A stretch of 60,262 nt of DNA from Caulobacter sp. 17J80-11 (lineage in GTDB: Bacteria; Pseudomonadota; Alphaproteobacteria; Caulobacterales; Caulobacteraceae). A program made the position numbers and the translations under genes. Positions 30,467 through 40,200 of this stretch are shown piece by piece. Numbering within the stretch: position 1 is the stretch's first letter; each line of letters opens with the position of its first letter. The stretch is taken from assembly GCF_014349105.1 (NCBI RefSeq), contig NZ_JACSJI010000024.1:1-60262 (forward strand). Reading direction: 5' to 3'. The notes beneath the pieces were generated by a model that saw only the letters and a program-made list of their open reading frames with translations, was not told the origin of the DNA and did no database searches.

Positions 30467-31540
30467 TTACGCCGCGCAGGCCTCGAAACCTTCGCGCAGC
30501 TTGGCGGCGTCGAGGTTGCGGCCGATGAAGACCGCGCGGCTCCAGCGGCGCTCGTCGGGCTTCCACGGCTGCTGCAGGTCGCCCTCCAGGATCATGTGCA
30601 CGGCCTGGAACACCAGCCGCCGGTCCTCGCCCTTCACGTCGACGATTCCCTTGGCGCGCAGGATGTCCGGGCCCTGGTCGGCCAGCACCTTGTCGATCCA
30701 GGCGGTGAACTTGTTGCCGTCGACCGGGCGCTCCAGCGACAGGCTGACGCCCTGGATGTCGTCCTGGTGGGCGTGGCCGCGCGCGCCTTCGTGGTGATGG
30801 TGGTGGCCGTGGTCATGGTCGTGACCGTGGTGGTGGTCGTGATCATGATCGTGGCCGCAGTGCTCGTCGTGCACGTGGCCGGGCTCGCCGTGCGCCGGGT
30901 TCAGGAACTCCGGCTGCAGGTCGACGATGCGCTCCAGGTCGAAGGCGTTGCGGCCCAGGATGGTCCCAAGCGGCACGTTCGAGCGCTGGGCGCGGTGGAT
31001 CGGGGCCAGCGGATTGAGGCCGCGCAGGCGCGCCTCGACCCGGGCCAGCTCGGCCTCCGAGACGAGGTCGGTCTTGTTGAGGATGATCTGGTCGGCGAAG
31101 GCGATCTGCTCGCGCGCCTCCCTGGAGTCGTCCAGGCGGGCCTCGACGTGCTTGGCGTCGACCACGGTGGTGACGCTGTCCAGCTTGGTGCGGGCCTTGA
31201 CCTCGTCGTCGACGAAGAAGGTCTGGGCGACCGGGCCCGGGTCGGCCAGGCCCGTGGTCTCGACCACGATGGCGTCGAACTTGCCCTTGCGCTTCATAAG
31301 GCCGGACAGCACGCGGATCAGGTCGCCGCGCACGGTGCAGCAGACGCAGCCGTTGTTCATCTCGAACACTTCCTCGTCCGCGCCGACGACGAGGTCGTTG
31401 TCCACGCCGATCTCGCCGAACTCGTTGACGATGACGGCGTAGCGCTTGCCGTGGTCCTCAGTGAGGATGCGGTTCAGAAGCGTGGTCTTGCCCGCGCCCA
31501 GATAGCCGGTGAGCACGGTGACGGGAATTTGCTGGGTCAT
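30467..31540 (-). CDS. COG0523 (CobW/ZigA-type) metallochaperone GTPase
   Basis: 357 residues. The P-loop is [17 protein letters not shown], the Walker B region is [21 protein letters not shown] is the guanine motif, and [13 protein letters not shown] holds the CxCC metal-binding motif. Between the two domains (about residues 222-256) is a loop made mostly of His and Asp, a metal reservoir or sensor typical of zinc-responsive members. A CobW C-terminal domain follows. Placement behind znuCB and a Zur-like box argues for zinc delivery under starvation rather than cobalamin synthesis. Confidence 0.9.
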   Translation of the reverse strand: MTQQIPVTVLTGYLGAGKTTLLNRILTEDHGKRYAVIVNEFGEIGVDNDLVVGADEEVFEMNNGCVCCTVRGDLIRVLSGLMKRKGKFDAIVVETTGLADPGPVAQTFFVDDEVKARTKLDSVTTVVDAKHVEARLDDSREAREQIAFADQIILNKTDLVSEAELARVEARLRGLNPLAPIHRAQRSNVPLGTILGRNAFDLERIVDLQPEFLNPAHGEPGHVHDEHCGHDHDHDHHHGHDHDHGHHHHHEGARGHAHQDDIQGVSLSLERPVDGNKFTAWIDKVLADQGPDILRAKGIVDVKGEDRRLVFQAVHMILEGDLQQPWKPDERRWSRAVFIGRNLDAAKLREGFEACAA

Positions 31541-31598
31541 GCGGTCTCTCTAGTCGGCCTTGCGGCCGAAGCGAAAGGGGGCGTCGCGGAACGGACGG

Positions 31599-32447
31599 TC
31601 AGCCTTCCAGATGGGCGCGACCGGGCAGGCTTTGAAGCAGGCCGCGGTTGGGGCCGAACAGCGCGGAGATGACGAACAGGGCGGCGGCGCACAGCACCAT
31701 GGCCGCGCCGGGCTCCACCGTGTAGGCGCGGGCGGCCAGCAGGCCCGCGCCGCTGGCCAGGGTCGAGAGCAGGACCGCCGCGCCGATCTGGCCGGCGAAG
31801 CTGCGGGTCCAGAAGCGGGCGGCCGCGGCCGGGATCATCATCAGTCCCACGGTCATCAGCGCCCCGAAGGCGCGGAAGCCGGCCACCAGGTTCAGCGCCA
31901 CCAGGCACATCAGAAGCGCGTGCAGCGCGCCGCCGGGCACGCCGGTGGTGCGCATGAACACCGGGTCGGCCGCCTCCGCCGCGAAGCCGCGCATGAATAA
32001 TGCGAGCGCCAGGATGGTGGCGGTGGCGGCGCCGGCCGCGAACACCAGGCCGGCCGGGTCCAGCGCTTTCACGTCGCCGAACAGGAGGCCGTGCAGGGCC
32101 TCGCCGTCGGCCGTGCGGCCCAGGATCAGCACGCCCACGGCCAGCGCGCTCAGATAAAGCACGGCGAAGGAGGCGTCCTCGGGCAGGCGCTGGGTGCGCG
32201 ACAGCAGGCTGGACAGGACGGCCACCACCAGGCCTGCGGTCAGGGCGCCGAAGGTGAGCGCCCAGGGATCGGCCCCGGCGATCAGAAAGGCCAGGGCCGC
32301 GCCCGGCAGGATGGCGTGAGACAGCGCGTCGCCGACCAGGCTCATGCGCCGGCCGATCAGCAGCACGCCCAGCGGCGCGGCCCCGAAGGCCAGGGCGAGG
32401 GCGCCTGCGCTGGCGCTGGCGAAGATGGCGGCGTTCAGGGTCAGCAT
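31599..32447 (-). CDS. znuB: Zinc/manganese ABC transporter permease (ZnuB-like)
   Basis: 282 residues and about eight membrane helices. LLIGRRMSLVGDALSHAILPGAAL is the hallmark of the ABC-3 metal permease family, and FRAFGALMTVGLMMIPAAAARF is the second conserved loop. It forms the membrane pore for divalent metal import with the ATPase encoded just upstream (TGATG overlap). Zinc is preferred over manganese because of the Zur-like box and the COG0523 gene. No periplasmic binding protein gene lies in this window. Confidence 0.88.
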   Translation of the reverse strand: MLTLNAAIFASASAGALALAFGAAPLGVLLIGRRMSLVGDALSHAILPGAALAFLIAGADPWALTFGALTAGLVVAVLSSLLSRTQRLPEDASFAVLYLSALAVGVLILGRTADGEALHGLLFGDVKALDPAGLVFAAGAATATILALALFMRGFAAEAADPVFMRTTGVPGGALHALLMCLVALNLVAGFRAFGALMTVGLMMIPAAAARFWTRSFAGQIGAAVLLSTLASGAGLLAARAYTVEPGAAMVLCAAALFVISALFGPNRGLLQSLPGRAHLEG

Positions 32448-33193
32448 CAGGCGTCTTCAGTCCTGCGGCACACGTGGGCGTGCGCGTCGAAGGCTTCGGA
32501 CAGGCGCCGCGCCTTCAGAAGATTCTCCGGGCGCAGGGTCTCGCGCGCCGGACCCCAGGCCACCTTTTCGCGAGCCAGGAGAAGCGCGTCGGTGAAGGCG
32601 TCGCGGGCCAGCTCCAGGTCGTGCAGCACCACGATCACCGCCCGGCCTTCGCGCGGCCAGCGCTGGATCAGCTCGACCAGGTCGGCGGTGGTCTTCTGGT
32701 CGACCGCCGAGAACGGCTCGTCCAGCAGGATGAGGCGGGCGTCCTGCAGCAGCACGCGTGCGAACAGGGCCCGCTGCAGCTGGCCGCCGGAGACCGCGTT
32801 CAGCGGCCGGTTCTCGAAGCCGTGCAGGCCCACCGCCGCGAAGGCGTCGTGCAGGCGCTCGCGGTCGGCGCGCTTCAGGCCGCCGAACAGGCCGCGCTTA
32901 TTCCAGAAGCCGAGCGCCACCAACTCGCCCAGCGTCATGGGGAAGTTGCGGTCGACGCCCGGATCCTGCGGCAGGTAGGCGATGTCGCGGGGCTTCAGCC
33001 CCAGCAGCTCGATGCGCCCCGACAGCGGCTCCAGCGCGCCGGCCACCCCGCGCAGCAGGGTCGACTTGCCCGAGCCGTTCGGCCCGACCACGGCGGTCAG
33101 CCGGCCGGCCTCGAACACGCCGTCCAGATGGTGGACGGCCGGGTGCCGCTCATAACCAAGAGTGACGTCGTGCAGGCGGACGGCGGCGCTCAT
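32447..33193 (-). CDS. znuC: Zinc ABC transporter ATP-binding protein (ZnuC-like)
   Basis: 248 residues. Walker A is VVGPNGSGKSTLLRG, the Q-loop is YLPQDPGVDRNFPMT, the signature is VSGGQLQRALFARVLL, Walker B is LILLDEPFSAVD, and the switch His is in VVLHDLELAR. The PQ-x4-D-x2-FP element is common in the metal-type ATPases. The ATG at 33193 overlaps the stop of the 40-residue peptide gene (ATGA); the longer frame from 33322 is out of step with that gene and is rejected. Confidence 0.88.
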   Translation of the reverse strand: MSAAVRLHDVTLGYERHPAVHHLDGVFEAGRLTAVVGPNGSGKSTLLRGVAGALEPLSGRIELLGLKPRDIAYLPQDPGVDRNFPMTLGELVALGFWNKRGLFGGLKRADRERLHDAFAAVGLHGFENRPLNAVSGGQLQRALFARVLLQDARLILLDEPFSAVDQKTTADLVELIQRWPREGRAVIVVLHDLELARDAFTDALLLAREKVAWGPARETLRPENLLKARRLSEAFDAHAHVCRRTEDA

Positions 33194-33312
33194 CGGGGAC
33201 CGCCCTGGATGGCCAGCCACACCGCGCCCCAGACGACGGCCAGCGCCACGACGGCCAGCGCCAGGCGCACGAGGGCGCTCGCGTGCAGCAGGTTGAAGCG
33301 CGACGGGGTCAT
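33190..33312 (-). CDS. 40-residue single-pass membrane peptide, first gene of the zinc operon
   Basis: A very short gene read from ATG 33312: MTPSRFNLLHAS, then a hydrophobic span (LVRLALAVVALAVVWGAVWLA, shown only in part by these residues) and IQGGPR. One membrane helix is clear. Its TGA overlaps the znuC ATG, and the Zur-like box lies 18 bases upstream of its start, so it should be the first translated unit of the zinc operon. It could be a transporter-associated micropeptide or act mainly in translational coupling. No family is recognised. Confidence 0.6.
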   Translation of the reverse strand: MTPSRFNLLHASALVRLALAVVALAVVWGAVWLAIQGGPR

Positions 33313-33329
33313 GCGTGCGCATATAGCGC

Positions 33330-33342
33330 GTTATAGTGTAAC
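33330..33342 (-). promoter_or_regulatory. Zur-like operator of the zinc operon
   Basis: GTTATA-G-TGTAAC differs at one base from the palindrome GTTATA-N-TATAAC used by Zur repressors in alphaproteobacteria. It lies 18 bases before the start of the micropeptide-znuC-znuB group, in the AT-rich part of the divergent region with rplU. Zinc-loaded Zur bound here would block transcription. Confidence 0.65.
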
Positions 33343-33411
33343 AGGCGAGGGCTGGGCCGCGACGATTCCGCCACGCGACGGAACCTGTCCAAATAAGGCG
33401 CCGCGCTCGCG

Positions 33412-33439
33412 TTGACTCTGTGATCGCCCCGAGTATAAG
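33412..33439 (+). promoter_or_regulatory. Promoter of rplU-rpmA
   Basis: TTGACT and TATAAG separated by 16 bases, a near-consensus sigma-70-type promoter. It is followed by a leader of roughly 60 bases that contains a terminator-like hairpin before rplU. Confidence 0.75.
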
Positions 33440-33450
33440 TCACGCCCTCT

Positions 33451-33485
33451 CGCCCGTGGGCCATCCCGCGGGCGCACATTTTTTT
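33451..33485 (+). terminator. Terminator-like hairpin in the rplU leader (possible attenuator)
   Basis: Ten-base stem CGCCCGTGGG / CCCGCGGGCG (one U-G pair), loop CCAT, then CACATTTTTTT. It stands between the rplU promoter and start codon. An alternative small stem GCGCA / TGCGC encloses the T-run, so the two structures could compete. Confidence 0.6.
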
Positions 33486-33505
33486 GCGCAAGGTGAGGCG
33501 CCCCG

Positions 33506-34090
33506 ATGTACGCGGTGATCAAAACCGGCGGCAAGCAGTACCGGGTTCAGGCCGGCGATCTGCTGGTCGTTGAGAAGCTGGAAGGCGCCCCGGGCGCCGA
33601 CGTGATGTTCGACCAGGTCCTGATGGTCGGCGACGAAGCCGGCGCCACCGTCGGCGCGCCGCTGGTCGACGGCGCCTCGGTGACCGGCACTCTGGTCGAG
33701 ACCCGCAAGGGCGAGAAGGTCAAGATCTTCAAGAAGATCCGCCGCCAGGGCTACCGCCGCACCCGCGGTCACCGCCAGCCGGAGACCGTCATCCGCGTCA
33801 CCGGCCTGTCGGGCGCCGGCAAGTCGGCCAAGTGGGACGGCACTGTCGACCTGACCCCGAAGGCGGTCCTGGACGCGCGCGCTCGCGGCCTGGGCGACGC
33901 CGCCGCCCTGCTGACCCCGATCGCCGCCGAGGCGGCCGCCGTGGTCGCCGAGGTGAAGGGCAAGGGCAAGGCCCCGAAGATCGCCGCCACGGTGGTCGAG
34001 CACGCCGATGCGGTCGCGGACGCGCCGAAGAAGGCGACCCGTGCTAAGAAGAAAACCGACGAAGCCGCCGCCGAAGGCGGCGAGGCCTAA
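33506..34090 (+). CDS. rplU: Ribosomal protein L21 with long C-terminal extension
   Basis: 194 residues. The first 100 are normal L21 (MYAVIKTGGKQYRVQAGD, VTGTLVETRKGEKVKIFKKIRRQGYRRTRGHRQ). E. coli L21 is 103 residues; here about 90 more follow, rich in Ala, Lys, Val and Glu and ending in a KKATRAKKKTDEAAAE-type tail. The extension is likely partly helical, partly disordered. Part of it (LTGLSGAGKSAKWDG region) has no known role. It is the first gene of rplU-rpmA. Confidence 0.95.
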   Translation: MYAVIKTGGKQYRVQAGDLLVVEKLEGAPGADVMFDQVLMVGDEAGATVGAPLVDGASVTGTLVETRKGEKVKIFKKIRRQGYRRTRGHRQPETVIRVTGLSGAGKSAKWDGTVDLTPKAVLDARARGLGDAAALLTPIAAEAAAVVAEVKGKGKAPKIAATVVEHADAVADAPKKATRAKKKTDEAAAEGGEA

Positions 34091-34115
34091 GTCCTAGAGT
34101 TCAGGAGCTAGACCT

Positions 34116-34385
34116 ATGGCACATAAGAAGTCCGGCGGTTCGTCGCGCAACGGTCGCGATTCCGAATCCAAACGCCTTGGCGTGAAGAAGTTCGGCGGTG
34201 AGCGCGTGCTCGCCGGCAACATCCTCGTCCGCCAGCGCGGCACCAAATTCCATGCCGGCGACAACGTCGGGATGGGCCGCGACCACACTCTGTTCGCCAC
34301 CGTGCAAGGCGCCGTGAAGTTCACGACCAAGCGCGACAACAAGTGTTTCGTGTCCGTAATCCCGGCTCTACAGGCCGCCGAATAG
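34116..34385 (+). CDS. rpmA: Ribosomal protein L27
   Basis: 89 residues. [20 protein letters not shown] is the flexible N-terminus that reaches the peptidyl transferase centre, followed by [28 protein letters not shown]. The second residue is Ala after Met, so there is no Firmicute-type cleavable leader. TTCAGGAG lies upstream of the start. Confidence 0.98.
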   Translation: MAHKKSGGSSRNGRDSESKRLGVKKFGGERVLAGNILVRQRGTKFHAGDNVGMGRDHTLFATVQGAVKFTTKRDNKCFVSVIPALQAAE

Positions 34386-34458
34386 GCGCGAGCTAGAACG
34401 CACACGTTCCGGATCGCGCCGCCCACAAAGCAGCGATCCGGACGAGGAAATTCCAAGC

Positions 34459-34493
34459 GGGGAGTCCGGATCGCCGGGCTCCCCGTTTTCTTT
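34459..34493 (+). terminator. Terminator after rpmA
   Basis: Stem CGGGGAGTCCGG / CCGGGCTCCCCG (one wobble pair), loop ATCG, then TTTTCTTTTT. A weaker hairpin (CCGGATCGC / GCGATCCGG) lies just before it at about 34409-34442. Confidence 0.9.
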
Positions 34494-34532
34494 TTCCCGC
34501 AGCCCGGGGCCTCGGCCCCAAAGGAGGCTGGC

Positions 34533-35066
34533 ATGTGCGTGATCGATTTCTCCCCCCGGATCGAAACCCGGCGCCTGACCCTGCGCGCTCCGGAAGAGAA
34601 GGACGTGGCCCGTCTGGCCTGTCTGGCCGACGACCGGGACATCGCGCGCATGACCACGCGCATGCCGCACCCCTACACCCGCGCCGACGCCGAGGAGTTC
34701 GTGGCCCGCACGGCCGCCCAGGATCCCCGTCGCGAGAACACCTTCGTGCTCGACCACGAGGACGAGGGGCCGATCGGCGTGCTCGGTTTCTTCCACGACG
34801 CCGATCCCTATCCGGAGGTCGGCTACTGGATCGGCCGGCCGTTCTGGGGCCGCGGCTTCGCCAGCGAGGCGGCGGAGGGCGCGCTCGACTGGGCGCGGCG
34901 TCGCTGGAAGAAGAGGGCGGTGGTCGCGGGGCACTTCACCGACAATCCGGCCTCCGGCCGCGTGCTCAGCAACGCCGGCTTCCTCTACACCGGCGAGGTG
35001 CGCACCAAGCACTCGCGCGCGCGGGGCGAGGACACGCCGATCCGGATGATGGTCTGGCTGGCCTGA
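34533..35066 (+). CDS. GNAT acetyltransferase (RimJ/RimL type)
   Basis: 177 residues. IETRRLTLRAPEEKDVARLA, then EVGYWIGRPFWGRGFASEAAEGAL with the acetyl-CoA loop (RPFWGRGFASEA), then TDNPASGRVLSNAGFLYTGEV. This is the pattern of the ribosomal-protein-alanine or aminoglycoside-type RimL group. The actual substrate is unknown. Its last codons lie in a 15-bp tandem repeat that carries the stop codon. A GNAT gene between rpmA and obg is plausible as a conserved local arrangement. Confidence 0.85.
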   Translation: MCVIDFSPRIETRRLTLRAPEEKDVARLACLADDRDIARMTTRMPHPYTRADAEEFVARTAAQDPRRENTFVLDHEDEGPIGVLGFFHDADPYPEVGYWIGRPFWGRGFASEAAEGALDWARRRWKKRAVVAGHFTDNPASGRVLSNAGFLYTGEVRTKHSRARGEDTPIRMMVWLA

Positions 35067-35112
35067 GTCTGGCTGGCCTGAATCTGGCTGGATTGAGCCT
35101 GGCCGGCCCGGG
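35053..35112 (+). repeat. Four 15-bp tandem repeats spanning a stop codon
   Basis: Units TCTGGCTGGCCTGAG, TCTGGCTGGCCTGAA, TCTGGCTGGATTGAG and CCTGGCCGGCCCGGG follow each other, with decay toward the 3' side. The period is a multiple of three, so each of the first three copies repeats the GNAT ending (V/I-W-L-A/D) and its own TGA stop. Confidence 0.85.
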
Positions 35113-37386
<2,274 letters not shown>

Positions 37387-37439
37387 GCGGCGGCTCGCCG
37401 CGCGCGCCGCTCCGCCCGGGCTTCCATCTGGAGCCCGGC

Positions 37440-38030
37440 ATGCGGGTCGGCGTGTTCGGCGGCTCGTTCAATCCGGCCCACGCCGGGCACGCGCACGTGA
37501 CCGAGACGGCCATGAAGCGGCTGGGCCTGGACCGGGTGATCTGGCTGGTCTCGCCGCAGAACCCGCTGAAGTCCGACCGGGAGACCGCGCCGCTGGCCGC
37601 GCGGATGGCCGGGGCCGAGGCGGTCGCGCCGAAGGGGGCGCTGGTCTCCGACTTCGAGACCCGCGCCGGGACCCGCTACACCGTCGACACCCTGCGCGCG
37701 CTGAAGGCCCGCTTTCCCGGCGTGCGCTTCGTCTGGATCATGGGCGCCGACAACCTGGCCCAGTTTCATCGCTGGCGGGCCTGGCGCCATATCGCCCGGC
37801 TGGTCCCGATCGCCGTCGTCGCCCGGCCTGGCCCCGAGGCGCTGAAAGGCCGCACCTCGCCGTTCGCCCAGCGCTTCGCTCGCGCCCGTCTCCCGGAGCA
37901 TGCGGCCAAGGGCCTGTCGGGCGCGAAAGCGCCTGCGTGGGCCTACCTCGTCGCGCCGCTGCAGGCGGTGTCTTCGACCGCCATCCGAGCCCGAACTGCG
38001 GCCAAAAGCACCGTGCCGCTCGCCGGATGA
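37440..38030 (+). CDS. nadD: Nicotinate-nucleotide adenylyltransferase NadD
   Basis: 196 residues from ATG 37440. The nucleotidyltransferase motifs are MRVGVFGGSFNPAHAGHAHV (HxGH) and SSTAIRAR (the ISSTxIR motif), with WIMGADNLAQFHRW between. It adenylates nicotinate mononucleotide for NAD synthesis. TGGAG lies six bases before the ATG. An in-frame GTG at 37374 would add 22 residues (with SGGSPRAPLRPGFHLEPG) and overlap obg by 13 bases; similar extensions may exist in relatives, so the start is not settled. Confidence 0.93.
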   Translation: MRVGVFGGSFNPAHAGHAHVTETAMKRLGLDRVIWLVSPQNPLKSDRETAPLAARMAGAEAVAPKGALVSDFETRAGTRYTVDTLRALKARFPGVRFVWIMGADNLAQFHRWRAWRHIARLVPIAVVARPGPEALKGRTSPFAQRFARARLPEHAAKGLSGAKAPAWAYLVAPLQAVSSTAIRARTAAKSTVPLAG

Positions 38031-38083
38031 CCTGAGGCCCCTTACGTGATAGGGTTCACGTCACGGCCAGGCCGTAGAGGAGT

Positions 38084-38524
38084 TTGAAGCTGAGTCGCCC
38101 CCCTGCGCATGACGCGCAATCGAACGCGGTGTCCAACACGTCTCATGAGATGGACCCGGTTCACCCGCTGCGAGATGAAGACGTTTCGCTCGAAGAACTG
38201 ATCCTGAAGCGCCTGGACGACGACAAGGCCCAGGAGATCGTTCACATCGACCTGAAGGGTAAGAGCTCGGTCGCCGACTCCATGATCGTGGCGTCGGGCC
38301 GCTCGGCCCGCCATGTCGGCGCGCTGGCCGATCACCTGCTGCGCGCCCTCAAGGACGCCGGCTACGGTCGTGCGCGGGTCGAAGGCCTGCCGCACTGCGA
38401 CTGGGTGCTGATCGACGCCGGGGACGTGGTGATTCACCTGTTCCGCCCGGAGGTCCGCGCCTTCTACAACATCGAGAAGATCTGGTCGGTCGACGCGCCG
38501 CACCGGACTCCGCAGGCGGTCTAA
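38084..38524 (+). CDS. rsfS: Ribosome silencing factor RsfS
   Basis: 146 residues. The core is ILKRLDDDKAQEIVHIDLKGKSSVADSMIVASGRSARHVGALADHL (shown in part), then GLPHCDWVLIDAGDVVIHLF and REFYNIEKIW-like VRAFYNIEKIWSVD. It binds ribosomal protein L14 and blocks subunit joining in slow growth. Here the start is unclear: a TTG at 38084 is almost touching AGGAG, a CTG at 38090 is better spaced, and an ATG at 38150 gives only the core. nadD-rsfS-rlmH is a common gene order. Confidence 0.9.
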   Translation: MKLSRPPAHDAQSNAVSNTSHEMDPVHPLRDEDVSLEELILKRLDDDKAQEIVHIDLKGKSSVADSMIVASGRSARHVGALADHLLRALKDAGYGRARVEGLPHCDWVLIDAGDVVIHLFRPEVRAFYNIEKIWSVDAPHRTPQAV

Positions 38525-38533
38525 GAGCGGCGC

Positions 38534-39001
38534 ATGCGGGTCACCATCGCGGCCGTCGGGCGGCTCGGCCGTTCGCCCGAGGCCGCCATGGCCCGCGACT
38601 ACGCCGAGCGGGCGACGGCCGCGGGCCGGGCCCTGGGCCTGGGCCCGGTCGACATCCTGGAAATCGAGCCGCGCAAGCCCGGCAAGGCCGCCGAGGGCGA
38701 AGCCCTGCTGGAGGCGATCGGGCCGGGCGCCTACCTCGTCGCCTGCGACGAGCGGGGCGAAACCTTCCGCTCGCGCGATTTCGCGGCGCGGGTGGAGCGC
38801 CTGCGCGACCAGGGCGAGCGGCGGCTGGTGTTCTTCATCGGCGGGGCCGACGGCCTGTCCGACGAGGTGCGCGCGGCCACCCGCTTCAAGCTGGCCTTCG
38901 GACCGCAGACCTGGCCGCACGCCCTGGCCCGGGTGATGCTGGCCGAGCAGGTCTATCGGGCCGTCACCATACTGGGCGGCTCGCCCTATCACCGCGATTG
39001 A
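38534..39001 (+). CDS. rlmH: 23S rRNA pseudouridine-1915 N3-methyltransferase RlmH
   Basis: 155 residues, a small SPOUT methyltransferase. MRVTIAAVGRLGRSPEAAM starts it; the SAM-binding knot is FFIGGADGLSDEVR and MLAEQVYRAVTILGGSPYHRD is the C-terminal signature. It methylates the pseudouridine at position 1915 in helix 69 of 23S rRNA on the assembled 70S ribosome. It follows rsfS after nine bases. Confidence 0.97.
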   Translation: MRVTIAAVGRLGRSPEAAMARDYAERATAAGRALGLGPVDILEIEPRKPGKAAEGEALLEAIGPGAYLVACDERGETFRSRDFAARVERLRDQGERRLVFFIGGADGLSDEVRAATRFKLAFGPQTWPHALARVMLAEQVYRAVTILGGSPYHRD

Positions 39002-39032
39002 GCGCCGCCGCCGCGGCGCTATAGCTAGCCCC

Positions 39033-40139
39033 ATGCTTCGCCGCGTCGCTTCCGTCCTGGCCGTCGTGACCCTGGCCTCCACGCCCGCGTGGGGACAGAA
39101 GGGCAATCGCGACGAGATCGACCGGCTGGAGGCCGAGCGCCAGGACAGGGCGCGCGAGAGCGAACAGCTGCGCGCCCAGGCCCGCGACGCCTCGCAGGAG
39201 ATCGAGCGGCTGCGCGCCCAGCTGGTGTCGCTGGCGCAACGCCAGTCGACCGACGAGGCCGACGTCGCCAGCCAACGGGCCCGCTTCGACCGGCTGAACG
39301 CGCGCGAGAGCGAGCTGACCGCCCGCATGAGCCGCAACCGGGCCAAGCTGACCCGCCTGCTGGGCGCGCTGCAGCTCTACACCCGCGATCCGCCGCCGGC
39401 GCTTCTAGTGTCGCCGGACTCCGCCACCGACGCCGTGCGCGCCGCCATCCTGATGCGCGCCGTGGCCCCGGAGCTGGAGCGCCGGGCCGACGCGCTGAAG
39501 GGCGAGGCCGAAGAGATCAACCGGCTCCGGCGCGAAGCCGCGCTGGCCGGCGAGGCCTTGTTCACCGCCGAGAGCGCCGCGGCCGACCGCCGCGCGGAGA
39601 TCGAGCGCCTGATCCGCGAGAAATCCTACCTCGAAGCGCGCCTCTCCAGCGACGCCGAGACCGCCGAGCGCGAGGCGCGCGCCTTGGCCGAGCGGGTTCA
39701 GGATCTGGGCGGGCTCATTCAGGGCTTGTCGCATCCTGGCGAGTCCGGCGCCGGTCCGGGGCGGTTGTCCGCGCCGGTCCGGGGCGAGTTGATCCGCCGC
39801 TTTGGCCAGAGCGCCGGCGCCGGGCGGTCCGACGGGTGGACGTGGCGCACCGAACGCTCGGCTCAGGTCCTCGCCCCGGCCGCCGGCGTGGTCGCCTACG
39901 CCGGCCCGCTGAAGCAGTGGGGCGAGGTCGTGATCCTGCGCATGGGGGGCGGCTACCACGTGGTGGTCGCTGGAATGGACGAGGTGTCGGCCCGGACCGG
40001 ACGATCCGTCGCGGCCGGGGAACCGATCGGCCGCATGAGCGGCTCTTCCGGGCCGCCGCCGGAACTCTATCTTGAAATTCGCCGTAACGAAGCGCCGGTC
40101 GATCCGGCGCGGTGGCTCGACGAAGGTCGTCGGGACTGA
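39033..40139 (+). CDS. EnvC-like murein hydrolase activator with degenerate LytM domain
   Basis: 368 residues. A signal peptide (MLRRVASVLAVVTLASTPAWG) is followed by a long coiled coil (about residues 25-220, with heptads such as EIERLRAQLVSLAQRQ) and a C-terminal M23/LytM domain. The zinc ligands are missing: where H-x-G-x-D is expected it reads GRSDGWTWRTE, and the HxH position reads YHVVVAG. This is the state of EnvC, which activates amidases rather than cutting peptidoglycan. In Caulobacter the counterpart is LdpF, which acts with AmiC in cell separation. ctpA follows closely, as usual for this pair. Confidence 0.85.
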   Translation: MLRRVASVLAVVTLASTPAWGQKGNRDEIDRLEAERQDRARESEQLRAQARDASQEIERLRAQLVSLAQRQSTDEADVASQRARFDRLNARESELTARMSRNRAKLTRLLGALQLYTRDPPPALLVSPDSATDAVRAAILMRAVAPELERRADALKGEAEEINRLRREAALAGEALFTAESAAADRRAEIERLIREKSYLEARLSSDAETAEREARALAERVQDLGGLIQGLSHPGESGAGPGRLSAPVRGELIRRFGQSAGAGRSDGWTWRTERSAQVLAPAAGVVAYAGPLKQWGEVVILRMGGGYHVVVAGMDEVSARTGRSVAAGEPIGRMSGSSGPPPELYLEIRRNEAPVDPARWLDEGRRD

Positions 40140-40200
40140 TTTGATGCGTGGCCGAGAGCGTTCATGGCGGACGCCCGGGCCTGGAAGCGCGAGGACGCGA

